Shown here in pieces: positions 24,852-34,284 of a DNA stretch of 64,000 nucleotides. A program made the translations under genes and the position numbers. The notes beneath the pieces are model-generated. The model did not search any database. It saw nothing but the letters and a program-made list of their open reading frames with translations, and was not told the DNA's origin. This DNA comes from Bacteroidota bacterium (GTDB lineage: Bacteria; Bacteroidota; Bacteroidia; UKL13-3), in NCBI GenBank assembly GCA_030680835.1, contig JAUXUD010000057.1:88855-152854 (forward strand), read 5' to 3'. Every line of letters begins with the position of its first letter. The first letter of the stretch is position 1.

Positions 24852-27800
24852 TTAATCTTTGATTAAGGTAATAGTACCTCTAACCATTTGATCAGTTTTT
24901 CCTCTTAAGCGATACTTAAACACGAAGTAATAAGTACCCTCCGGATTTTCTGCACCGGTGTTTTGAGTGCGTCCGTTCCACATTTTCTTGGAATCAGAAC
25001 TTTCAAAAACAACTCCACCCCAACGGTTCCAAATCTTTAGTTCATAAAGTTCTTCCCCTTTTATTTTTATGTTAAACACATCGTTAAAACCATCTGCGTT
25101 AGGTGTAAACACATTAGGAATTACAATTTCTGTCTGGAAATTATTGATAACTGTTTTACAAACCGAGTCATCGCAATTGAGCAGATTATTGGTGGTTGCC
25201 CAAATACAAATTTTAAACTCACCTGTATCATTCTTAAAGTCAATTGCTCCCAAATGATAGAACTGGCTTGCATTATCCGGTACCACTACCTTGGTTCTTT
25301 CACTGCCATCCGGATTGTAAATAATCCAAACATATCCAGCTGCATTGGCACTATCGCTTTCATTCCATACATAGAATTTAGGTAAGCCCAGACTGTCAAT
25401 TTTCAAACCTGCTTTTGCTTTCCTGGCCTGCACGGTTGTGGTATCAAATGATGAACACTGCGGCATGCCTTCGAGCATACGGGTTGAGTGCAGCACCACT
25501 TTATAAATACCCGCTGTAGTTAAATGGTACTTCCATGCGGTATCCTGAATGAAGTTTGTTTTATACAAGGTATCCAGTACGGTTGTAAAATCCTGGTTAT
25601 ACAAATACATTCTATACTTGGTAATGGTATCGCGGTTTGACAAATTCCATACCTGGAATATTTCGCCCACACAAACCTGTTGTTTCGAAACTTCCACATC
25701 AACATGGTATGGATCCTTAACGATAATACGGATGGGCTTTTCAATTCCTCCGGCAGTATCCGGCACATGAATAGGCGGACAATCATTGGAAGGGAATTTA
25801 TCCCATCCGATTGCTCTCAGATAATACACGCCTTCCTTGTTATATGTTATTGATAATGTATCAGGGTTTTTGTACGAAATATCATCTCCAACGCCATCCG
25901 CTCTTCCTGAGAAAATTTGTGTGGCACCGGTAGTAGTTCCACCCGAATCATTCGGATAAATAAGAACCCTTATTGTATATGGAGTACATCCGAGTGTATC
26001 ATTCAATAATTTAATTCTCGGACGAGGTCCATTAATAAATATATCTTTTCTAACGGTATCTACGCAACCCTGGGCAGTAAGGATAGATTCCTGAACACGA
26101 TACCATCCATTTTTGCGATATGGATACAGCGGATCATTAACTTCCGACCTCCATGCATTCGGACCGTATCCATTATCACCAAACCACCAATGCCGAACAG
26201 CAATCTGGTCGCATGAGGTACCGGTAAGGATAAAACAATCATCCATAATATAGCTCGAATCGAAGAATTTAGTTGGATCACTGCACAGGAATATTGATTT
26301 GCTGGTAAAATTGGCTACTGGTTTCACCACATCCACAAACATCACACAGGTGTCATAATAACCAACCGTATCGCGGCTAATCATAGAAACTTTAAATCGT
26401 CCCGGCGTTGCGAATTTATGCGATGGGTTTATACCCGCAAAGTCAATCACTCCATCCGATTCAAAATCCCAATAGATTCTTTCATAGAAGAAAGTATCTA
26501 TTTTGCCCCCTTTGGTAGCATTTGGCCATTTTTTTATGGTATCATTCGGATAATTGTCCATCCCCCGGTCAAAGGTATTGGAACCCCAGTAGGTTAAAGG
26601 ATTGGAGCCTGTCTGATATCCGGATAACAAAGGATACTCTCCAATGTCGAGCGGACGCGAAGGATTACGAACGCCATCATCTTTTGGATACCAGTATCGG
26701 ATTGAATCTGTAAAGTATCCGGTTTCACCCACACAGAGTATGGCATCATTATCCTTAATCATAAATGTATCCATTACTCCAATAACAATCCATCTAAATG
26801 ACTGATTTGAACATTCAGTAGTTGTGATGAGATTGTGCTGTATCATGGTAATATCTCCTTTTATAACAGGGCTACCCGGACCCGCTTTCATTTCCCAGGA
26901 TGATAAATTATACTGGTGACGAACAGGATGTATAAAAAATGCAGTATCAATACGTGTATAAACCTTGGTTACGCTTTGCGGTGCTGCATTATGCAACAGG
27001 TCAAAACACTGCCAGATGGTATCATAATGAAACGTATCCAATACCTGAACTCCTACAGGATAAGGAATGTTCTGACTTATTATTGTCCATGGGAAGGTTT
27101 CGGTATTGAACTCATAACGTACCCTGTTTATTGGGTATGTGTGTGCTGTAAAAAAGGTACTGTCATTCGGATTTGTAGTTGGATGCAAATAAATAAATGT
27201 ATCTGTTGGATTTGTATAAAACGAATCCACAGTTACAATACCATCACCCCAATCCCAAACATCGGCCAATACATAATCCTGTTTAAGCAGATATGTTTCA
27301 AACTCAAAAACATCTCCTTTACCATACAAACGACTCCATGGTAATTTACTTGCAGGGTCATAAGTAAAGTCCTGGCTCGGTAATCTTGCAGGATTTCCAT
27401 AAACCGGATTCCCTCCAACCTTTTTATAAGTAAACGTACCGTCTAAAGAAATAAATTGCATGAAATTATGATACCATACGGTATCCGATAAACAGGCCGG
27501 AGCATTACATGCAAATGTGGCGCAACCATGTCCGATAATCAAACCTACCGTCACATATCCTTTGGGGTCGATTGGACTATTTGAGAATGGCCATGGACCA
27601 TTAGGCAAATAATGCGTATTGTTTATTCCGCCATTTATGGTTTGCCACACGGTTAAAGGATTAAAGTTCGGAGCATTGTTAAACGGAGGCCAACGGGTGC
27701 CACCGGGTGTAGTAGCAGAAGGAGGCGTAAACATTGGGGAAGTTCCGTCAAATTGCACAAATCCATCTAATGCGCAGGGTGTATTGTCATGCCTGTCTAA

Positions 27801-30800
27801 CAATGAATCGAAATTAAACAAGAGATAAGTGCGCTGATTTCCGGTAGGGTATAAACCCGGATTGCCCGCTGCAGTACCAAAATGTATTTTAGGATTTCCT
27901 CCATTAATACCATCAAAAAATCCCGGACATATTTTCCCGTTTAATCCCAATCCATAGGCATCTACACCTACCAACGGCAATGTAACGGTTGCTTCTTTAC
28001 CGCAGTCAAAGTAATCTACAAAGAACTCGTCATCCCGTATCAAAACATATTTCGTAGGCGGAACCGTGCTGTTATCCGAATATAAGGGGTACGCTTTGTA
28101 ATTGTAAATTAATGTATCGTTTACAATTGAGGGTGGCGAACTGGTATATGAGAATGTATCTGATTGATGAATAACTGTATCTAACGGGCTGGATTGAACT
28201 TCTGTTTTTTGCTGAATAATTATTTTGCCATTAACCATATTGATCCGGGTAAATGACTTATATGGATCGTCTGATTGGTTATTAAAACTATCCTTCATAT
28301 AGAGTCTTACAGTATAACTAGCCGATATTCTCCGTTTGAAGAAATAATCATACAATGTATTGGTGGTTCCATCCCCAAGAGGTGTGTTTCCACGGTACCT
28401 TCTGAGCGCACCATTGGGTAATTTTGATAAATCGTTCGGGAAAATAAATAGATTACCGGTATCCAGTCTGTGTCCGGGTCCGATATTATATTGCCAGTAA
28501 CCTTTTAAATTTGCAATCGGATCTGGTATTGCATTATTTAGGGTAATTGGCCTGTTGGGCATAATGTCTGCAGGCCACATTCTTGCTAATGTATCTATCC
28601 TTGAAGGAGTTGGCCCGGCCGAGAACATGGGAAGACCCCAGGTATACGCGTCTTCCGGATGAACAAGTTTTTTTCCCGTATAATTAGGACCTGCTCCTTG
28701 TGGCCAGGTAACCTGGGCTGGATCGGTAGTCCATCCGTTGGCAGAAGAATCATATGGAGGAAAATCATGCCCGTATTTAAACCAGTTTAATATTTTATCC
28801 CATCTTACATAAGAGTGAATAGGTAATGTATCATGCGAATATTTGCAATTTACCCTTCCCGGATATATGACACCATCAACAATAAATCTGCCTACTGTTC
28901 TGTTTAGCATATCATTGGCTGTTGTATACGGTTCACAACCCTGGCAACTGTTTGGGTTCACAGGAGAAGCAGGCTTGCTTGGGTCGGGTACCGAAAAGGA
29001 AGTACACTTTGGTGAATAATCATCTGCAAAATCCCATCTGATGTACAGATTATTTGACTGATACAGGTTGGTTGCATTTACAAACTCAACAGGCAGGTCG
29101 GGTCCGCATTGTGATTTCAAATAAGGTTTGATTACAACCGGAGGCATTGCCATTGGATCTTCAACCTGAACCTTGGGGCCCAGGATATTTAAACCAAAAC
29201 CTTGCAGATCTGCGCGTGTTTTGGTATAATTAATTTTGCTGTAATCATTGTTAAACCATTTCCAGTACTGAACAATACTGTCAAAAGCCATAACTTCTAT
29301 TTTTCCCATAAGAGGGGCCACATACGGTGGACTAAGCAGATTAATATTTACCGGTGTACCTGCAGGCGTCAGTGCCAGTTTAAAGGTATTGGAAGTAACG
29401 GACTGTACATAATAGGTATTACAATTGGTAATTCCGGATACCGAACCGGTAACCGTAAATTTAACCGAATCGCCGTTAGCAAAACCATGACCCGGAAGCG
29501 TAAATTCTCCTGTTGAAGGGTCTGCTGAGGCTACCGATTTCCAGGCTCCGGCTACTGTAAATATTTCACGGTACTGCGAAATACAATCATTTGCACTGAA
29601 CAAATAGCCATTAATTGTATTTAACCTCGGGTTTGTAATGGGTGGCGGAGAATATTGCGAATCGCTCGCCTTGGCCGTATCAATCCGTGACCAGAAGTTT
29701 AGCCTTTTTACAGGTTTGCCCGGACAACCCACATATAAGGATGGGAAGTATTGCCCCATTCCCTGATACCGGTAACATGGGGTGGCATTATTTAAAAACT
29801 TATCAGATCCGGGAGGGTTGGCGTTTGGATCGGCAAAATCCCAAAGTATTTGAATTTGTGCGTTCACTCCCTGCAGCGGGTAATTATTATACAGGCAAAC
29901 ACCGGCGGTATTCAGGTTATCATTACAAACACTGTCTGCTATGGTATCGTTACTAATACTTCTCCGGCTTCTGATATCATACCGGATAACAATATTTTCG
30001 GGTAATTGATTATTTGTTTGTGAGTAAACAAAGCTGTCGGTACAATTAAAGTACCTGTGTTTTACAACCAAAATCGGATCAAATACCCCGCTTTTTGTAT
30101 AATAATGCGTAAATCCCGACCATTTGTTTCCGGGGCCAATTACTTCAGACGGAATCGGCGGGATGCTTGACATGAATGTACTTCCATCGCCGTAATACCA
30201 TTTAAACCACAATAAACTGGAAGGTGAAACGGGTGTATTATTTACAAAAATATAAGGTGTGGTATCGCATTTGGGTATTCCATTTACGACAAAAGCGGCA
30301 TCTATATTCGGTGCAACAAAAACGTTCATGAATGTTTTTGACCAGCAACCCCCCACATCAGTAGCTCTTACTGAAGTCTGGAATACAGTATTTCCTTTTG
30401 TGTAAGTATGGCAAATGGTTCCCCCTGCCGACAAAGACGCACTATCTCCATCTCCATAGGTTGCAATCATGCTAGTCACCGGTAAACTTGGAAATGCTCC
30501 TATTGCTGAGTTGTTTAAAAAGCAATACGAATTGCCCTTAAAGCACTGGCTATCCAGGCTTGTTAAGGCAATAATGGCAGTTGGTGGATTGTATACAGTA
30601 TCCCAAACCTCATAGGTTAAATCGGAGCGGGTCGAAAACCGCACAACCACAGAAATTTTATATGCACCTGCGGCACTATATAACTTATATGCATTGTTTT
30701 TTGGAGGAGTTCCCGTGCTGAGATCATTATATGAAGAATCTGTTTTTGCGGCATTCCAATAAAACGTGTAGGAAGTTACATCTCCTGTACCTACCCCCGA

Positions 30801-30941
30801 AAGCAAGGCATATACCTGAACATTCTGGTTGAGGCAGATGATATTTGGAGTAATGGCTAAGTTTACTGACTGACCATAGCTGGCGAGGGCTGATAGCCAT
30901 AGCAAACTATACAAACCTAATCGCGTAAATAATCGTTTCAT
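24852..30941 (-). CDS. Giant secreted PKD-type protein with T9SS type-B C-terminal domain
   Basis: A 2029-aa surface protein. Signal peptide about 1-23 (LWLSALASYGQS). The body is beta-rich with several PKD-like modules, recognisable by ILWDFADP, IRWDFADDYS, YWDFESDGVIDF with HKFATPGRFKV, and many Cys-containing insertions. The C-terminal ~90 aa are the gliding-motility-associated type-B sorting domain (CHU_C): IPNVFTPNADGFNDVF, LKIWNRWGGVVFES, MWNGR, PEGTYYFVFKYR. Such proteins cross the outer membrane through the T9SS and often need a PorP/SprF partner; two porP genes lie about 3.3 kb upstream. It is the distal gene of a sigma factor / anti-sigma / cargo run. Ligand unknown. Strong terminator after the stop. 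Confidence 0.88.
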   Translation of the reverse strand: MKRLFTRLGLYSLLWLSALASYGQSVNLAITPNIICLNQNVQVYALLSGVGTGDVTSYTFYWNAAKTDSSYNDLSTGTPPKNNAYKLYSAAGAYKISVVVRFSTRSDLTYEVWDTVYNPPTAIIALTSLDSQCFKGNSYCFLNNSAIGAFPSLPVTSMIATYGDGDSASLSAGGTICHTYTKGNTVFQTSVRATDVGGCWSKTFMNVFVAPNIDAAFVVNGIPKCDTTPYIFVNNTPVSPSSLLWFKWYYGDGSTFMSSIPPIPSEVIGPGNKWSGFTHYYTKSGVFDPILVVKHRYFNCTDSFVYSQTNNQLPENIVIRYDIRSRRSISNDTIADSVCNDNLNTAGVCLYNNYPLQGVNAQIQILWDFADPNANPPGSDKFLNNATPCYRYQGMGQYFPSLYVGCPGKPVKRLNFWSRIDTAKASDSQYSPPPITNPRLNTINGYLFSANDCISQYREIFTVAGAWKSVASADPSTGEFTLPGHGFANGDSVKFTVTGSVSGITNCNTYYVQSVTSNTFKLALTPAGTPVNINLLSPPYVAPLMGKIEVMAFDSIVQYWKWFNNDYSKINYTKTRADLQGFGLNILGPKVQVEDPMAMPPVVIKPYLKSQCGPDLPVEFVNATNLYQSNNLYIRWDFADDYSPKCTSFSVPDPSKPASPVNPNSCQGCEPYTTANDMLNRTVGRFIVDGVIYPGRVNCKYSHDTLPIHSYVRWDKILNWFKYGHDFPPYDSSANGWTTDPAQVTWPQGAGPNYTGKKLVHPEDAYTWGLPMFSAGPTPSRIDTLARMWPADIMPNRPITLNNAIPDPIANLKGYWQYNIGPGHRLDTGNLFIFPNDLSKLPNGALRRYRGNTPLGDGTTNTLYDYFFKRRISASYTVRLYMKDSFNNQSDDPYKSFTRINMVNGKIIIQQKTEVQSSPLDTVIHQSDTFSYTSSPPSIVNDTLIYNYKAYPLYSDNSTVPPTKYVLIRDDEFFVDYFDCGKEATVTLPLVGVDAYGLGLNGKICPGFFDGINGGNPKIHFGTAAGNPGLYPTGNQRTYLLFNFDSLLDRHDNTPCALDGFVQFDGTSPMFTPPSATTPGGTRWPPFNNAPNFNPLTVWQTINGGINNTHYLPNGPWPFSNSPIDPKGYVTVGLIIGHGCATFACNAPACLSDTVWYHNFMQFISLDGTFTYKKVGGNPVYGNPARLPSQDFTYDPASKLPWSRLYGKGDVFEFETYLLKQDYVLADVWDWGDGIVTVDSFYTNPTDTFIYLHPTTNPNDSTFFTAHTYPINRVRYEFNTETFPWTIISQNIPYPVGVQVLDTFHYDTIWQCFDLLHNAAPQSVTKVYTRIDTAFFIHPVRHQYNLSSWEMKAGPGSPVIKGDITMIQHNLITTTECSNQSFRWIVIGVMDTFMIKDNDAILCVGETGYFTDSIRYWYPKDDGVRNPSRPLDIGEYPLLSGYQTGSNPLTYWGSNTFDRGMDNYPNDTIKKWPNATKGGKIDTFFYERIYWDFESDGVIDFAGINPSHKFATPGRFKVSMISRDTVGYYDTCVMFVDVVKPVANFTSKSIFLCSDPTKFFDSSYIMDDCFILTGTSCDQIAVRHWWFGDNGYGPNAWRSEVNDPLYPYRKNGWYRVQESILTAQGCVDTVRKDIFINGPRPRIKLLNDTLGCTPYTIRVLIYPNDSGGTTTGATQIFSGRADGVGDDISYKNPDTLSITYNKEGVYYLRAIGWDKFPSNDCPPIHVPDTAGGIEKPIRIIVKDPYHVDVEVSKQQVCVGEIFQVWNLSNRDTITKYRMYLYNQDFTTVLDTLYKTNFIQDTAWKYHLTTAGIYKVVLHSTRMLEGMPQCSSFDTTTVQARKAKAGLKIDSLGLPKFYVWNESDSANAAGYVWIIYNPDGSERTKVVVPDNASQFYHLGAIDFKNDTGEFKICIWATTNNLLNCDDSVCKTVINNFQTEIVIPNVFTPNADGFNDVFNIKIKGEELYELKIWNRWGGVVFESSDSKKMWNGRTQNTGAENPEGTYYFVFKYRLRGKTDQMVRGTITLIKD

Positions 30942-31034
30942 TTTAAATAATAATTAATGTTTATAATAATTTATGGTTCTTTTTTCTATTTATAATTTTG
31001 CTAACTTACATCTATTTTTTCTCATTAACAATTT

Positions 31035-31955
31035 TCATCGATTCAACAATAACCAATCTATTTTATTTTGAACCGGTTTAGAATTGTTTAGTTGATAATC
31101 AAATGAGTATGTATAATATCCAACTTCGCAATCCATACCCGTTTTCATATCTGTTCCATTCCAGGTATTGCTTTTATCAGAACTTTCAAATACCACTTTC
31201 CCTTTAAAATCATAAATAATTAAATGATAGTAAACCGGATTCTCAATTTCAATATCAAACTTATCGTTAATTCCATCTCCGTTTGGTGTAAAAACATTTA
31301 TAATTTCAAGCGTTGATGACTCAGATTTTTGGAGATTCTTCATTTTTGGAACTGGTATTGTATCAATATCATCAAGTCTTTTTGCAGGTGTTTCTTTTTT
31401 AGCAGGATTGCTTAACCTGGCTGCAATGCCACTTCCTGTATTAACAGAATTTTGTTGTCCCGCATTTGTTTCCGGATTCGGTGTATTTGATTTGTTTTCA
31501 ATCACCGGTAAAATCGGGTTGTTGTTGGGTTTGCTTTTACCCGAATTGGATTCTTGTGCAACGGCACTTGCTGAATTGCTAATATCTGAACTTTCTACTC
31601 TTTTCGGTTCCGCCAATACTTGATTATTTTCTTCAGGCTCATTTGATTTTACATCTTCTAAAACCTGATTAGCCGGAGAAACCGTTGCCATTTTGGTTGC
31701 CGGTTCTGATTGAAACATTAAGTAAACGCCAAGCAGGGAAGGAACAACAGCCAGTAAAGCAATTTTGGTAATAATGCCGGCACTTTTTATTGCATTTACT
31801 ATTTTACCTGCATTTCCCAGGTGGCTTTGGGTTGAACCCATAGGTGCCTGTACCAGGTTTTGCTCAAGGTGAGCCCAAACATCGGCAGGCGGGGCCGGTT
31901 GATAATTCTCCATCCCCTTCTTTAAAATTTCGTCTATGTTCTCAAATGCTTTCAA
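31035..31955 (-). CDS. Membrane-anchored putative anti-sigma protein with T9SS type-B C-terminal domain
   Basis: A 306-aa protein. Residues 1-60 are cytosolic with the pattern IDEILKKGMENYQPAPPADVWAHLEQNL, like N-termini of Bacteroidota membrane proteins encoded beside ECF sigma factors. One transmembrane segment (about 61-81), a Ser/Pro/Asn-rich periplasmic linker (82-215), and a CHU_C-type domain (about 217-306: NVFTPNGDGINDKF, LIIYDFKGKVVFES, TWNGTD). No cleavable signal peptide, so the sorting-type domain is tethered to the inner membrane. Starts with TTG 31955; a stop codon lies just upstream. It lies downstream of the sigma gene. Anti-sigma role is inferred from context and N-terminal pattern. 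Confidence 0.72.
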   Translation of the reverse strand: MKAFENIDEILKKGMENYQPAPPADVWAHLEQNLVQAPMGSTQSHLGNAGKIVNAIKSAGIITKIALLAVVPSLLGVYLMFQSEPATKMATVSPANQVLEDVKSNEPEENNQVLAEPKRVESSDISNSASAVAQESNSGKSKPNNNPILPVIENKSNTPNPETNAGQQNSVNTGSGIAARLSNPAKKETPAKRLDDIDTIPVPKMKNLQKSESSTLEIINVFTPNGDGINDKFDIEIENPVYYHLIIYDFKGKVVFESSDKSNTWNGTDMKTGMDCEVGYYTYSFDYQLNNSKPVQNKIDWLLLNR

Positions 31956-31973
31956 AATTTTCTATTTGCTTTT

Positions 31974-32041
31974 GGTCTGGTCTGTTTTTGGTCTGGTCGC
32001 GTTTTGGTCTGGTCGCGTTTTGGTCTGGTCGCGACCAGACC
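31974..32041. repeat. 16-bp tandem repeat ending in a perfect 20-bp palindrome
   Basis: Three 16-base units of GGTCTGGTCGCGTTTT (the first with TG for CG) run 31974-32021, and the fourth becomes GGTCTGGTCGCGACCAGACC (32022-32041), identical to its own reverse complement. It lies between the sigma gene stop and the TTG start of the anti-sigma gene, so it would be in their intercistronic mRNA. The first three half-units could pair alternatively with the last half-palindrome. Confidence 0.85.
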
Positions 32042-32049
32042 CTACATCA

Positions 32050-32091
32050 TTTTCTATTTTCTATTTTCTACTTACTACTTACTACTTATTT
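32050..32091. repeat. Heptanucleotide array, six units, containing the sigma gene stop codon
   Basis: Six 7-base units in phase: TTTTCTA three times, CTTACTA twice, CTTATTT. The TAG stop of the ECF sigma gene (32082-32084 on the minus strand) lies within the fifth unit, so the last codons of the gene and the array overlap. Confidence 0.78.
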
Positions 32092-32618
32092 AATTTTAAC
32101 CAGGTTTGAATGAAAATGGCCCTCGCACGCGACAACTGACTTTTAGAGGTTCCTTCACTAATTCCCAACATCTCTCCAATTTCCGCGTGGGTATATCCTT
32201 CTATTGCATACAAATTTAAAACTGTTCGGTAACCCGGTGCCATTTTGCTTAGTACAGCCATAATTTCTTTCTGTGAAATCTTTTCCAAAGCATAAGATTG
32301 CTGACTGATATGATAGGCCTCATCTACATCGCTTTGCTGCATATAAACTTTATTTACCCGGTAATGTTCCAATGCCGTATTAATAAAAATTCGTTTCATC
32401 CAACCTTCCAAAGAACCTTTGCCACTGTATTGGGCCAATTTGCTGAAAACCTTTACAAAGCCATCCTGCAAAATGTCTTTTGCATCTTCCTTTGTATTGC
32501 TGTATCGCAAACAAACTGCATACATGGTACTGCCAAAATGATGGTAAAAAGCTTTCTGCGCTTTCAACTCATTATGCAAACATCCTTGCAAAATATGTGG
32601 TTCAAGTTGTTTGCTCAC
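32082..32618 (-). CDS. ECF-type RNA polymerase sigma factor
   Basis: A 178-aa sigma-70 family factor of the extracytoplasmic function class. Region 2 is seen at about 25-95 (FYHHFGSTMYAVCLRYSNTKEDAKDILQDGFVKVF, GSLEGWMKRIFINTALEHYR), region 4 at about 120-175 (LSKMAPGYRTVLNLYAIEGYTHAEIGEMLGISEGTSKSQLSRAR). Start is GTG 32618; the nearby ATG is out of frame and stops at once. It heads a minus-strand run with the membrane protein that is likely its anti-sigma factor and with a giant T9SS cargo, and follows the gldJ terminator. It probably controls T9SS cargo or surface functions in analogy with Porphyromonas SigP, by inference. Confidence 0.93.
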   Translation of the reverse strand: MSKQLEPHILQGCLHNELKAQKAFYHHFGSTMYAVCLRYSNTKEDAKDILQDGFVKVFSKLAQYSGKGSLEGWMKRIFINTALEHYRVNKVYMQQSDVDEAYHISQQSYALEKISQKEIMAVLSKMAPGYRTVLNLYAIEGYTHAEIGEMLGISEGTSKSQLSRARAIFIQTWLKLNK

Positions 32619-32686
32619 TTTTGCATTGTTATTAGGATAGACGGAAGCATGTGTTGGAAGGTTGCAATGGTAAATTTTTTTTATAA

Positions 32687-32712
32687 AAAAAGGAGCCGTT
32701 AAGCTCCTTTTT
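32687..32712 (-). terminator. Intrinsic terminator of gldJ
   Basis: AAAAAGGAGC (32687-32696) pairs with GCTCCTTTTT (32703-32712) around a six-base CGTTAA loop. On the minus strand the stem is followed by a run of T. It lies 20 bases after the gldJ stop and upstream of the sigma gene, separating the two transcripts. Confidence 0.85.
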
Positions 32713-32732
32713 ATTCAATATCTGATTGTTTG

Positions 32733-34178
32733 TTATTTTCCTTTGCTGGTCATGTCGCCTACCCGGTCAACCACGCAGCGGAATCCAATGGTTGCAGTAG
32801 ATTGCTCCTGATCCAGGAAACGGCGGTTTCCGGGGCTCATCCAATAGGCTCTGTCGGCCCACGATCCGCCTTTGTATACGCGGGCGGCATTGTCAATTAA
32901 TGTAGATGCACCATACTCATATTTTTGTTCGATATCGGTATACTGCAATTCATCTTTGAAACCAATATTATCGGCACGTTTGTAGTTTCTGCGCTTGGCA
33001 TTGTCTTCTTCAGTCACATCAATATAAATCATACGGCCCAGGCTGTCTTTTTCCGATAAATAACCATCGGCATCAGCCTTATATTTCTTATAACTATTAC
33101 CACGGTATGGGTTAAACCCGGTCATATCTTCCAATGAAAGCGGACGATAAATATCATTGGTCCATTCGCTTACATTACCTGCCATGTGATACAAACCATA
33201 ATCGTTGGGAAGGAATTTTTTGTCCTTCACTCTGTATGTATAAAGGGCGGCATCATTTAAGTTACCTGCAATACCGGCGCCATCACCACGTCCACGGGTA
33301 TAATTGGCATACATTTTACCGCGTGCTTTTTCGGTATCGCTCCTTCTCATGGTTAAACCATTCCAGGGATAAATACGCTTCACATCCACATTTTCATTAT
33401 ATCCGGCAGATTTAAATCCGCTGGCGGCATATTCCCACTCGGCTTCTGTAGGCAGTCGGTAGCTGGGTAATAAAATCCCGTCTTCCATACGTACCTGACG
33501 ACCTTTGCCACCTGGTGAAAAATCTTTCAGTTCTTTTTTGATATCCGGCTGGTACAAGCCCAACAAATAGGCCTCTGTATTGAAGTTATTATCTCCTGTT
33601 TGTTTTTGAATTTCAAGTTTAATCAAACCTTCGCGAACCATGATCATTTCATTTACGCGGTCGGTACGCCATTTGCAATATTCTGCAGCCTGAACCCAGC
33701 TCACTCCCACTACAGGATAATCGCGGTATGCAGGGTGACGCAGGTAATACAGCACATACGGTTCATTATAGGATAATTTATCACGCCATACCAGGGTGTC
33801 GGGTAATGATTTCTTGTAAATAATCGGGTTATCTGTATTTAACAGCATGATCCAATGCAAGTATTCCAGATAATTAAAATTGGTTACTTCGGTTTGATCC
33901 ATATAAAAACTGCTCACCGAAATTCTTCTCTTAAAATTATTGTGATCATAGGTTAAATCTGTTTCGCTGGAACCCATAGTAAAGGTACCTCCTTCAACAA
34001 AAATAAGACCCGGGCCGGTTTCCTGCTCTTTAAACTTGTGTTTTTCGAACCCACCCCATTTGTGATCATTGTACTTCCAGCCGGTATTGCTGGACTTGTT
34101 CCCCTGACTACATGACGATGTATAAAACATGCCTGTAACAATCATAGAGAGAAGTAAAAATTTTGAAACAATTTTCAT
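32733..34178 (-). CDS. gldJ: T9SS / gliding motility lipoprotein GldJ
   Basis: Outer-membrane-associated lipoprotein of the type IX secretion core, of 481 aa. Lipoprotein signal MKIVSKFLLLSMIVTGMFYTSSC with C23. The mature N-terminus TGWKYNDHKWGGFEKHKFKEQETGPGLIFVEGGTF is characteristic of GldJ and not GldK. The rest is a formylglycine-generating-enzyme-like fold (SSFYMDQTEVTN, LPTEAEWEYAASG, NVSEWTND, KGGSWADRAYW, GFRCV). GldJ stabilises GldK and is needed for secretion and motility in Flavobacterium. In F. johnsoniae gldJ is near porU and porV; here two porP/sprF genes intervene. A -7 box lies 24 bases upstream. Confidence 0.93.
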   Translation of the reverse strand: MKIVSKFLLLSMIVTGMFYTSSCSQGNKSSNTGWKYNDHKWGGFEKHKFKEQETGPGLIFVEGGTFTMGSSETDLTYDHNNFKRRISVSSFYMDQTEVTNFNYLEYLHWIMLLNTDNPIIYKKSLPDTLVWRDKLSYNEPYVLYYLRHPAYRDYPVVGVSWVQAAEYCKWRTDRVNEMIMVREGLIKLEIQKQTGDNNFNTEAYLLGLYQPDIKKELKDFSPGGKGRQVRMEDGILLPSYRLPTEAEWEYAASGFKSAGYNENVDVKRIYPWNGLTMRRSDTEKARGKMYANYTRGRGDGAGIAGNLNDAALYTYRVKDKKFLPNDYGLYHMAGNVSEWTNDIYRPLSLEDMTGFNPYRGNSYKKYKADADGYLSEKDSLGRMIYIDVTEEDNAKRRNYKRADNIGFKDELQYTDIEQKYEYGASTLIDNAARVYKGGSWADRAYWMSPGNRRFLDQEQSTATIGFRCVVDRVGDMTSKGK

Positions 34179-34201
34179 TGTTGTATATTATTTGGAATTT
34201 T

Positions 34202-34209
34202 CAAATATA
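34202..34209 (-). promoter_or_regulatory. Putative -7 promoter box of gldJ
   Basis: On the minus strand these bases read TATATTTG, matching TAnnTTTG. They lie 24 bases upstream of the gldJ ATG at 34178. No clear -33 box at the usual spacing. Confidence 0.4.
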
Positions 34210-34284
34210 ACGGATTTTTTAAATAAAAATTTCTTTTGCACTTTTTTTTGGAATAAATCTAATGTAAACCCCTGGTTTACCTCA

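Noticed and set aside
32733..34178. GldK rather than GldJ
   Set aside because: Both share the sulfatase-modifying-factor fold, but the mature N-terminus with TGWKYND and QETGPGLIFVEGGTF is of the GldJ type.
34264..34280. 7-bp perfect hairpin after porP copy 1 as terminator
   Set aside because: GTAAACC/GGTTTAC with a three-base loop is weak and has no T-tract directly after it on the minus strand, so it was not listed as a terminator.
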